From assembly GCA_951812925.1 (NCBI GenBank), contig OX638372.1, positions 84,961,058 to 85,025,057 on the forward strand: a DNA stretch of 64,000 nt, written 5' to 3'. Each line of letters starts with the position of its first letter. Position 1 is the stretch's first letter. The position numbers and the translations under genes were made by a program. Of this stretch, positions 55,620 to 64,000 are shown one piece after another. The DNA comes from Calliopum simillimum. Its lineage: Eukaryota; Arthropoda; Insecta; Diptera; Lauxaniidae. Under the pieces are notes generated by a model. The model saw only the letters and a program-made list of their open reading frames with translations. It was not told the DNA's origin and searched no databases.

Positions 55620-56160
55620 ATTTTGTTTATATGGGAGGTGCCACGCCCTCTTGTCCGAGTTTGTCTAGCTTATGCTTAGAGCGTGCATTTATAGTCCTTA
55701 GTATTTGAGTGAAATTAAGTGTGATTATCTCAAAAAACTCTTTCAGTATATCAGTTTGAAACTTTTGCTTATGGGAGATGCCACGCCCTCTTGACCAAGT
55801 TCACCCAGTTTTTGCTAAGAGCTTGCATTTATAGTTCTTAGTGTCTGAGTAAAAATTGCTTCTATTATCACAAAAAACGCTTTCAGTATAGCGTTTTGAA
55901 ACTTTTGCTTATATGGGAGGTGCCACGCTCTCTTGTCCAAATTCGCTCAGTTCTGGCTCAGAGCTTGCGCTTACAATTTGTAGTATTTATGTGTATTTTG
56001 GTTGCATTGTCGTGAAAAAATTTCCTAAAGTTGCATTTTGAATATATTTTTTGTATGGGCGGTAGGCGTGTCCGTTGACCGATTCGTTCATTTTCAATCC
56101 CCCGAGCTAACTTTGACGACCAAATTTCACTGAATCATCTTGCTCAGTTTTCCCAAAAAA
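55620..56160 (+). repeat. ~140-bp tandem repeat with GGGAGGTGCCACGCCCTC core
   Basis: The core occurs at about 55628, 55768 and 55911, with a diverged fourth unit at 56050 (GGGCGGTAGGCGTGTCCG). Each is preceded by TTTTGAAACTTTTGCTT-like sequence. It is related to 10291-10660. Confidence 0.75.
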
Positions 56161-56357
56161 TGTATTTCCACACACAGCCACCCAGCCAGCCAGCCAGCCA
56201 GCCAGACAGACAGACAGACAGACGGACATGGCTATATCGACTCAAGAGGTGACGCTGATCAAGAATATATATACTTTTCTATATCTGCAACGCCTCTTTC
56301 TTTGCGTTACAAACGGAAGGACAAAGTGAATTTACCCTGGGTGTAGGGTATAAAAAG
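56161..56357 (+). repeat. (AGCC)n(AGAC)n microsatellite and conserved tail, mini-me/DINE-1-like
   Basis: CCAGCC units pass into CAGACAGA units (56175-56224). GACATGGCTATATCGACTCA, GATCAAGAATATATATACTT and GGGTGTAGGGTATAAAAA follow. The combination of a GTCY-type microsatellite with this tail matches published descriptions of dipteran mini-me / DINE-1 relics as I remember them. Confidence 0.6.
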
Positions 56358-56369
56358 TGCGCACATGAA

Positions 56370-56854
56370 AAAATGAGCTCTGAAATATTTGCCTAGAATT
56401 AAGTCAGCTCTGAAATATTTGCCTCGAATTATTGTCAATTATTACTGATTGACATTGCAAAAATTTTTATTGAAATATAATTTAAATAAAATAATAAGCT
56501 ATAGAAATGAAAGTGCCACAGTAGCTCAGTGGTTAGAGCGTCGCAGGCAAACACAAAGGTCTTAGGTTTGTCACCATTAATATTAAATTTTTTTTTATTT
56601 TAATATTTTTAAAAAAATTTACTGTATGTAATCAGCAAAAAAAAAACGGTTTTTCCCTACACAGGGCACAGTTACTGAAAAAATCAGTAAAAATTACTGA
56701 GATTTTCAAGGAATTTTTACGGTTTAGTTTCCGTTTATAGCAAAAAGTAACAGAACCTGCATATTAAGGTATATCATGAATTAATTTTTTTTAATACAAA
56801 TTTAAAAGAAAACACATTTGAACATACCTAATCAGTAATCATTGATTTTATGTA
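56370..56854 (+). repeat. Left part of lipase unit 2: MITE and SINE-like flank, copy 2
   Basis: Matches 37150-37263 joined to 39660-40002 and on to 48539-48561, without the Helitron or the 8.5-kb insertion. It includes the tRNA-type A box TAGCTCAGTGG at 56522-56532. It is the reference empty site for both insertions. Confidence 0.82.
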
Positions 56855-56904
56855 CAGTGTTCGCTACCCTCTTTCACTTTAATTATTTTTTACATACGAA
56901 GCAA

Positions 56905-57345
56905 TCCATGCAAAGTGTACCAGCTCAAAGTTTTTTTTTCTCCGATTTCGCTCAAATTTGGCAACATGGTAGGTGTGCAAAAACAAGGGGAGAATTTGGT
57001 CCTAGTACCATTTGTTGTTAAAATACAGGGTGTTGAAGTTGGCGTTTTTAGTAATTTTCATGAAAAGGGTGTTTTTTCAAAAATTAATAGCTTACACTAA
57101 AGTTTGGAAATTGATAAATCTAAGTTACTGGTCCCATGCATTTTGAAGTGTTCTTTTTATAAAAAAATATTTCTTGGTGAGGAACATTTTTTTTACACTT
57201 AAAAATATTTTTGATTTTTTTTTTTAAATAAACCCCCTTAGATCTTTTTTTAAAAGTACTTCAAATTAAAGCATAATTTATAAGCTTTAAAATGATGTAT
57301 GACTCAAGATGGGATTCAGACGCTAAATGGGAGTTTTTTTTGAAA
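56905..57345 (+). repeat. Dispersed repeat, third copy
   Basis: Contains TACCAGCTCAAAG, TCCGATTTCGCTCAAATTTG, GTTGAAGTTGGCGTTTTTAG and GACTCAAGATGGGATTC. These are the same blocks as 49009-49544 (inverted) and 5450-5840. Confidence 0.65.
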
Positions 57346-57359
57346 ACCCGTGCTTGATG

Positions 57360-57965
57360 CCAGACTAAGCTCTCGCAAACCTCACAGTAAACCATTAGGA
57401 AATGCAATAAAACGTTAAAAACGTATAAATTGTGCTCGCCAAGACCAAACAGCATCTCCGGAGATCCGACAGAACGTTATATTTTCTAATGAGCCCACAC
57501 ACAATATTTTATCAATGATTTTTTGTCTTGGCGAACGAAATTTAAACGTTTTTTACAATTTCTAGCATTAACTTATGGCTTACTATGAGGTTTGCAAGAT
57601 CTAAGACCCGCATCTATTACGGGTTTTTTCATTTTTTTTTGGATGAAGTTCGTTTGACTGGATTGGTGGAGCTCAGTTCTTATTTTCTGTGCACTTATGA
57701 ACGGATCCAGGAAGATCATAGGCTTGACTTGCAGCCGATCTCTATGTTTGAGAATTGTAGGACATTCTGATATGGGTTTATTCCCTACACGGCCTTCATA
57801 TTTAAAGCGGCCGATTATAGACTAGACGGTAGAGACGCTGCGGTTTGATTGTTTGGCTATAACCGCGTATGATTTTTGCTTCTTCACATGAAGATCCAAT
57901 GAAAGCTTACGCTCTTCAACCGACGAGGCGTAATTTTAATTAAAACTCATCAAATTGGCCGTTGC
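57360..57965 (-). pseudogene. Tc1-like transposase N-terminal fragment
   Basis: The minus-strand translation includes RLVEERKLSLDLHVKKQKSY, AVIAKQSNRSVSTV and RFKYEGRVGNKP, the paired-like DNA-binding domain of Tc1 transposases. A decayed linker follows, then CKKRLNFVRQDKKS and VGSPEMLFGLG, where the first catalytic aspartate should stand. The C-terminal half is replaced by the dispersed repeat to the left. Stops are present (for example after VSTV). Confidence 0.78.
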
Positions 57966-58365
57966 CTTGCAATGTATATCACGGGTAAATGTGCATCATT
58001 TTTTTTTTGAAAACCGTAATTTTTGAAGGAAAATCTTCAGCAAAAAAGAACAAAAATGCAAGCAAAAGTTTAAGGGCCGTTTTCTCAATGTCCGGTTAAG
58101 CACGAATCAGAACTTTAACCAGCAGTTAGAAAGAAAAGCGTTTTTTCAATATCTGGTTAGTAGTATTCAGTTTGTCAAGTTCTGATTAAGTTAACGGTAA
58201 GATGCTGATCCTGTTAGTTTCTAATCAGAAGAACAATTCACTAAAAATATTTGTATTTTAAATGAAAATTAAAAATTGTCATAAAATTAAGGGGTTACGA
58301 GCTTTCATATGAAATACAAAAAACATATTTTGAATAAATAATAGTAGAGCATATCGATAACTTAG

Positions 58366-58861
58366 AGCGCTATAGTCCTATCTCCATTTTTCCAATTGTT
58401 GGGAAATGCAAAAAGAAGATTTCAAACAGTGGTTATTTAGGATTGGCTGCTATTTTGATATAACGATATATGCAATATTTTTACCTTTAGTATATTTTAA
58501 CATAATTTAATGTTTTTAACCAATTTTATTAATTTCTAACGAAATCCCAGCCAATAATTTAAAATTTATTTTGCCCTTATATAGAATTCCACTACTATTG
58601 AGAAAAACGACGTATTTAGTACATTTTTTGAATTTTTTCCACGAAAATGTAGTAAAAAGTCATGAAACGCGTGGAAAACACGAAAAAACGAATTTTTTTT
58701 GTTTTGAATTTTTGGTTTCGACAAACAAGAGTGGAGCCTTGGTTCACTAAAATGTCGCAAAAAGTCATGAAACGCGAAGAAAACGCGAAAAAACGAAGAA
58801 TTTTTTTTTAAAAATGTGACTTATTTGAATATTCAGTGGAGATAGGACAGTAGCGCTCTTG
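58366..58861. mobile_element. Nested element with AGCGCTA..CCTATCTCCA inverted ends
   Basis: GAGCGCTATAGTCCTATCTC at the left pairs with GAGATAGGACAGTAGCGCTC at the right. Inside, a ~120-bp unit with AAAAAGTCATGAAACGCG occurs twice (58654 and 58753). Target duplication not determined. Confidence 0.55.
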
Positions 58862-59559
58862 AAAAAATTACAGTTTGGAGATAGGATTTTTTTTAATTTT
58901 CGAATATTTTGGTGTTTTAGTGGTATTTTGACATCACACAGTGTTCCACACGGTAAAGAAGCCTACAATGTTGCCATAACTGCAAAAATCTCAAAATCGA
59001 TAAGGTATCGATATACATTTTAGGTTGATTCAACGAATCCTTTTATAAAGACGTGGGCTTGGAAAAAATCTCAAAGTGACGTTGTTCGGTTTTCATAAAC
59101 ATCCAATTTTTGATGTAAAAATTTAAAGAAACTCAAATTAGACGTTGCCTTTGGAAATCCTTTATAGAAGAAAAACCAAAGAACCGATCGATGGATTTTC
59201 TATATAATATAAGTTTTTGTGTTAATACTAATTCGAAATTAAATGTGGCCAACTTCTAAATTACTTCCTCCGTATCGGTGAATATAAACACAGGTAAAAA
59301 ACCCAAACTTTTCATCAATATCTTTTATGAGATACTACTGAAGTGTCATGACAAATGCGTCCGATATTTGATGTAACTATTGAGTTAATTGGGTTATCAA
59401 AAACTATAATACGTTGCATTCAAAGAAGGAGTTAAACCCACAAGGGTTCATAATTGTAGTTTTTATTCGTGAATTTCGAGGGCCAAGGTCGAAACAAAAA
59501 AAGTTAAAATTTTGTGATTGAAAATAGTACAGGCTCTGAACACAATACTTCTTATATGC

Positions 59560-59945
59560 AGTCTTATAATTCTTTCGGCGCTGAATCGGACTGCGTCCTC
59601 CGAATTGTCAATTCTTGCTTAAAGTTGGAGAAAATAATGTTTTGAAACTTATGACGTAGCTACAGGAAAAGGTGAAACTCAGTTTTTTAATAGCATTGGA
59701 TAGATTCACTCTTTCTTATCAAAACACACCTTCAAACTTTTCCAACAGGGCTCTTACTTTCCGAGTTACGATTCTTTAAAGAGAGTGCATTTCAGACCCA
59801 TGCAAAGGAAGAAATGTTTTGGGGGAGTGGCATCGCCCATTTTTATTGGCACAAATAGATTTCATGCCCTGGCTATTCGGTGTCATTAAAAAAGTTCAAC
59901 AAGTTTATAAGACTGCATATAAGAAGTATTGTGTTTAGACAAATT
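59560..59945. repeat. Dispersed repeat with TTCGGCGCTGAATCGGA
   Basis: Related to 26630-26760 and 27755-27960. It includes TTCAAACTTTTCCAACAG and GGGGGAGTGGCATCGCCCA. An internal inverted match (CTTATATGCAGTCTTATAA at 59550 and TTATAAGACTGCATATAAG at 59905) suggests it is itself a small TIR element of about 375 bp. Confidence 0.55.
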
Positions 59946-60889
59946 TTTTTCTTTTGAGTGCCTGTGTAGTTAAAGGTTGATTTAGGTATATGGTTTTTCA
60001 TGTTGAAGCAAAGTAAGTTCGTATCCAGTTAACAATTTTTTCAAAAGCATGCCTTTAAACACAATAGCCACTATTCATCATTCATTTTAAGTTATGCTCA
60101 AATAATTTCCGTAAACCATCAGTTTGTTGATTTAATTATTTTCCTCATTAAAGTAAAAAAATGATAATCTTGTCCAAGAAAAAACAATATTTATTAACTA
60201 CATACCTATACCATACCCCTTAAGGCATCGAATTGCGGCCGCCCCAGTCTTCTTGTTTTATAAAAACCTAATTTTTCAGCGAACATTTAAGTCAGTTGGA
60301 ACAAAATGCATAACATTTGGAAGATAATTCCAATAGCTAAATGTTCCTATACAGTAGATTAAAATAAATTCGTTAGAATTTAAAATATTTCAAGTCTTCC
60401 ATTCTTTTTGTGAAATTTATGAAATATTTTTATTTTTTATTTTGATTTAATTTATTTGAAATCGTCTTTTTGACATCGAAAAATTCACAATCGATGAGCA
60501 AACCTTTGGTTAGTTAATCAGCACTTTGTGAAAACGAATTCATTGATTTCATTTGTCGTATGGTTAGCAATCGTACGGTTAAGAACAAATTTAACCGGGC
60601 ATTGAGAAAACGGCCCTAAGTGTACGAAGACATTTTTTGAGGCAAATTTGCGACTTTGTTTTATTTTTAGTCAATATATACGTAAAAAATAATTAAAGTG
60701 AATAAGTTTTCGTATCTAAATTGAACATAAATATTTATTTTTGTTTTTATTTGATTTGATTTATTTATGCGATAAATATTAAATAAATAAATCTGCATCA
60801 AAACTTTTTCAAATTTCTTGCCCCACTTTATTGTTTTTTATAATCTAAGTTGCAAGCAGCTGCTGTACGAAGACATTATTGGACCACTG

Positions 60890-61310
60890 TATATTTCAGG
60901 TGTTCAAATTTGTGGTCACTAGAACAATTGCAAATTTGGCAATAGGCTGAAACTTGAGTGAGAATAATAATTTGGAAACAAAATTATAGGATTACCCACA
61001 TTTATTGGGGTCTAAGGTTTCTGTGCGACTATTGCATCTTGAGTTATAACTTTTTACCCCCTTTCAGATTTTTGGGCGTATTCGTGGAATTTCCAAAGAT
61101 TTTATTTTCTTTTTGAAACATTCTACGCACTTGATTACACTTTGAAATGATTCCAAATTTAAAGCCTTATTCAAATTATATATAAAGCAGTCGCGTTTTA
61201 GTAAAACAATTATTTGCTAAAAAACTATTGAAAGCCCAAGATCATTCAAATATCAGAAGTTTCTGTAAAATGCTCTTAATAAAGAAATAAAAAGTTTTCC
61301 ATTACTCATA
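60890..61310. repeat. 3' flank of lipase 2, duplicated at 48562-49008
   Basis: Same sequence as the flank of lipase 1, including GGGGTCTAAGGTTTCTGTGC and GCAGTCGCGT. It continues directly into the lipase 2 3' end. Confidence 0.85.
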
Positions 61311-61405
61311 AAAAATATTTATAAATTTATTTGCCCTTAAGTTATTTATAAAGGATATTTGTTATTTCTAAAATATCCTTATTTCATTCTTAATATGTAT
61401 CAATT

Positions 61406-62477
61406 TTATTTTCCCTTGCCATAAGGTGGTTCGCCATTAACTGGTACATAGAAAACACCTTTGGCATTGGAATTCTTGTAATTGTTAGGATCGCCCATTT
61501 TCACGGAAGAATAGTTACTACCACAGGCTTCTTTGTGAGCTTGTTGATAATTATCACATTTAATTGCTGGGAAATCATTATGTCTAATAGCCTCTTCAAA
61601 GTATTCATAGGCGCGTTTGTGAGAGCAGGACGCAACAGTAATCGGCGGGCAACCTTTTTGCTCTTGACCACCATCGGGATAGAAAACACATTTACCAATG
61701 GGCTCCTTAAAGCCCAACTGGGTCAGGCCATCAATGCCAAAAATGCCAGTACCACTAGTTTGAATTGTCTCCACATATTCAGCGTCACTTTGGCTAAGAC
61801 GATCGTCTGGTTTTTCAATTTCAAATTCGGGATTGGCAGGATCAAGTCCTATGATTTGGGCAATACGTCCGTTTTTCACATTTTTACCAGCATGACCAGC
61901 AACATGAGCACCCAAACTAAAACCAATAACAGCCAAGTCCTCGAAGGACATATTACCTTCTTTGTTAAGAAAATCAATGAACTGAGCAACCCGTTTGCCA
62001 ACACTTGAAGTTCTATTGGCAGCAGTAGGATACCAGAGATTATCGGCTTCGTCACTCCAATCAAAAGCGATGATATTGTATTTGCCAGTGTCTAAGTAAG
62101 CTTTACGCAATAGGACATTAGCCTCAGTCTTGTTATCACCAAACCAACCGTGGATAATAATTCTTGTTGGGTTATCTCTGTTGAAGTTGGACTTCTTCAA
62201 TGTAGCAGCATCGTTCGGATTAATGTCTTGCGACGAGAAAGGATTATTGTTGGTAAACAAAGAGAAATAAACAGCATTTTCGCCATCGGATCTTGTCTTG
62301 ATATTTTCTTTAACGGCTTCCTTAGTCATCCCTTCGAAGGAACCATTCTCTAAAGAATAAGCTAGAGCTGCAAAAAAAATTAAAAAAATTTGTAAGAGAA
62401 TTATAGATAATTGGTATTTAAAGACTTGTATACTTACCCAATGTAAGCCCCAAAAGTAACAACTGAACTATCTTCAT
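61406..62477 (-). CDS. Secreted neutral lipase (pancreatic lipase/phospholipase A1 family), copy 2
   Basis: Two exons: 62477-62438 (MKIVQLLLLGLTL) and 62367-61406, with a 70-bp GT-AG intron, giving 333 residues. The signal peptide ends at about residue 18 (ALAYS). The triad is Ser164 (GFSLGAH), Asp189 (GLDPANP) and His263 (CSHKRA). It is very close to copy 1 up to residue 218. It differs in the surface loop FGIDGLTQ and in a shorter cysteine-bounded loop CPPITVASC, where copy 1 has 16 more residues. These loops lie between the catalytic Asp and His, where lipases carry substrate-selecting elements, so the two copies may differ in substrate preference. The frame is fully open and the promoter elements are shared with copy 1. 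Confidence 0.92.
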
Positions 62478-62523
62478 GTCTCAAACAATTATCGAACTGT
62501 GAAGATACATTTTAGAATGTCAA

Positions 62524-62531
62524 CTTTTATA
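62524..62531 (-). promoter_or_regulatory. TATA box of lipase 2
   Basis: TATAAAAG on the minus strand, about 47-54 bases before the start codon, aligned exactly with that of lipase 1. Confidence 0.7.
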
Positions 62532-62583
62532 CTCAATCCCTTGGTGTTTCACCACTACGATACATATGCATGCACACATATTC

Positions 62584-62588
62584 TTATC
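62584..62588 (-). promoter_or_regulatory. GATA site upstream of lipase 2
   Basis: The minus strand reads AAAGATAAGAATATG, conserved with lipase 1. The neighbouring TGATAG of lipase 1 is changed here to TGAAAG, so one of the two GATA cores is lost. Confidence 0.4.
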
Positions 62589-62720
62589 TTTCACATTAAC
62601 TCTAATTATGTTTATGAAAATAAGACACCGGTTTTAAAATAAGTACAATTTTTATGCATAGTAAATTTAAAGAGTTGCAGAAATTTGCGCACTTGGAAAC
62701 AAAAATATGTATTAAAAATG

Positions 62721-63277
62721 ACGCTGGCCCACAAAAAAAAAGTACCCTGCGCGAAAGATCAGACCACCTGAACTTTATGGTGCCAGAATAGCGAAGTTGG
62801 TTCGCGTTTTTTCAGAAATCAACAATTACGCTGAAAAATTTGAGATTTTTTTCAGCTTTATTTCCGATTTGTGAAAAAACTCGAACCAACTCCGCTATTC
62901 TGACACCATATTCGGACTCAGCGACCCCGAAAACATAAAATTCAGGTGGTCTGATCATTCGCGCAGGGAATTGTTTTTTTTGTAGTCCTGTGCACAGGCA
63001 AAAAAAAAAAAGTGCCCTGCGCGAAAGATCAGACCACTGGAACTTTATGTTTTATGGGTCCCTGAACCCGAATATAGTGTCAGATTAGCGAAGTTGGTTC
63101 GCGTTTTTTCAGAAACCAGGAAAAATCTCTAATTTTCAGCATTATTTTTGATTTCTGAAAAAACCCGAACCAACTTCGCTATTCTGGCACCATATTCGGA
63201 TTCAGCGACCCCGAAAACATAAAGTTCAGGTGGTCTGATCTTTCGCGCATGGTATTTTTTTTTTTGTGGGCCTGTGT
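62721..63277. repeat. Double palindromic repeat inserted upstream of lipase 2
   Basis: Absent from unit 1. The ends GGCCCACAAAAAAAA and TTTTTTTTTTTGTGGGCC are inverted. Inside, two palindromic units are joined near 62985 (CCTGTGCACAGG). Each has TGCGCGAAAGATCAGACCAC and GAAGTTGGTTCGCGTTTTTT with their complements. A related copy is at 9960-10290. Confidence 0.78.
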
Positions 63278-63829
63278 AATTGTAACAACTTGAGAATATT
63301 TTAAAGGGCCTCGGCGAACATAAATTTACCCTACATTGTATTAACGTGAAATATGAACTCTATGTAAATATAAACATATTCAGTTCCTGCTTAATTTTGT
63401 CCCCCTTAAATGAGTACCCACATGAATGTTTCCCATAGTACTACCTACTGCCTTTAAATTTCTTGCTAAGGTATTGGTTAACTGGGTCAAATAAAAAAAT
63501 TCTGAAGTAAAAATAACTCTTATGCAGGAATCAGGTGTTATAATTTCAGGCGACATGAATTTCGAAAAAAATCCCAGCAGTTCGCAATAGTAATGAAAGA
63601 AGACTTCAGTTTTAGTACGGGCTCGCCGTAACGTTGGCAGAGCGGAGGAATCATAACATTGAGAAAAAACCACGGAGAAGGTGTGTCGGCCGATTCTTAC
63701 TTAAATCCAGTTTTCCCAAACTTGACTTCCCCATATGAGCCGGCACAAATAACACAAGCACAGAAAAAATGGAATAACATTTTTATTTGTTATATGGGCA
63801 TTTCCATGGTTTCGCACGTGACCGTCGAA
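63278..63829. repeat. Upstream block of lipase unit 2
   Basis: Counterpart of about 50995-51548. It ends at GTTTCGCACGTGACCGTC, beyond which the two units no longer match. A minus-strand frame of 97 codons (63673-63380) is not called as a gene. Confidence 0.7.
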
Positions 63830-64000
63830 CACATTTGAAGTTAAAAAGTCAAAATACAACAGATTTTTATTTTGACAATAGGCTTAAATTATAGCTCTTA
63901 ATTAGCCTTAGAAGTGGTGCCAAGTTTGATTTTAGGCAATTATTTCGTTTTCTAGATAATTGCAAAAATGCAAGTCGGTCGCACGGGACAAAAACCGAAG
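63830..64000. other. No gene recognised
   Basis: End of window, AT-rich, outside the duplication. Confidence 0.4.

Larger units (their letters stand above)
58074..60616. mobile_element. 2.54-kb TIR element with TAA target duplication (Harbinger-like)
   Basis: The ends GGGCCGTTTTCTCAATG and CATTGAGAAAACGGCCC are perfect inverted repeats. TAA is duplicated at 58071-58073 and 60617-60619. A GGTTAA / TTAACC motif follows each end. No Harbinger transposase or Myb-like protein can be read in it. It contains a nested inverted-end element and dispersed repeat pieces. Confidence 0.8.
56855..60889 (-). mobile_element. Tc1-like transposon nest inserted in lipase unit 2
   Basis: The ends CAGTGTTC and GGACCACTG are inverted, with TA on both sides (56853-56854, 60890-60891). 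Unit 1 shows the intact site (TTTTATATATATTTCAGG at about 48556). The insertion contains a minus-strand Tc1 transposase fragment. It is itself interrupted by a Harbinger-like element (58074-60616) and a dispersed repeat (56905-57345). The net Tc1 length would be roughly 1-1.5 kb. Confidence 0.65.

Noticed and set aside
56522..56600. A tRNA gene starting at TAGCTCAGTGG
   Set aside because: Only the A box is perfect. The B box is degenerate and no cloverleaf closes. The same sequence at 39687 shows it is a duplicated tRNA-derived repeat.

Overview
The window looks like AT-rich, gene-poor chromosomal DNA of a higher fly (Brachycera, probably Calyptratae). The support is: introns of about 70 bp; a pair of secreted dipteran-type neutral lipases; decayed fragments that read as neuroglian, an MSK/JIL-1-type kinase and the complex I subunit NDUFA13; LINE, BEL/Pao, Tc1, pogo, Harbinger, hAT, Helitron and Transib-like remains; and many fold-back (palindromic) elements. 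There is one assembly gap (200 N at 44924-45123). No species can be named from sequence alone.

Only two genes look intact. They are two-exon lipase paralogues on the minus strand, at 49604-50723 and 61406-62477. Each lies in one copy of a tandem segmental duplication: unit 1 is about 37150-51548 and unit 2 about 56370-63829. Once insertions are removed, the units align through the 3' flank, gene, promoter and an upstream block. The units serve as empty sites for each other. Unit 1 has received a Helitron (37264-39659) and an 8.5-kb terminal-inverted-repeat insertion (40003-48538). Unit 2 has received a 4.0-kb Tc1-like nest (56855-60889) and a palindromic repeat (62721-63277).

Layout. 1-10 kb: a decayed LINE with a TA-flanked MITE inside it, a fold-back relic, a MITE holding an insertion bounded by a 16-bp direct repeat, and a dead Tc1 element. 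10-20 kb: dispersed repeats, then an unidentified minus-strand sequence present three times in tandem (11726-20225). Its copies show clean empty sites for a Transib-like element, a pogo-like element and a 1.2-kb palindrome. 20-36 kb: a fold-back element with 155-bp monomers, an inverted pair of hammerhead-ribozyme-like motifs around a tRNA-like sequence, an MSK/JIL-1-type kinase retropseudogene, several palindromes, a 29-bp inverted minisatellite and LINE pieces. 37-48.5 kb: a Helitron carrying BEL/Pao fragments. Beside it, the 8.5-kb insertion encloses a neuroglian pseudogene that keeps its introns, a large fold-back element with 108-bp monomers, and a Harbinger-like MITE carrying an NDUFA13 fragment. 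51.5-64 kb: hAT and Harbinger-like MITEs, microsatellite-tailed repeats, the Tc1 nest and the second lipase unit.

The main biological reading is an intense transposon nest in which fold-back and TIR elements have inserted into each other and carried host gene pieces. The lipase pair probably acts outside the cell on dietary or stored lipid. Both copies keep a TATA box and GATA-type sites about 50-110 bp upstream of the start codon.
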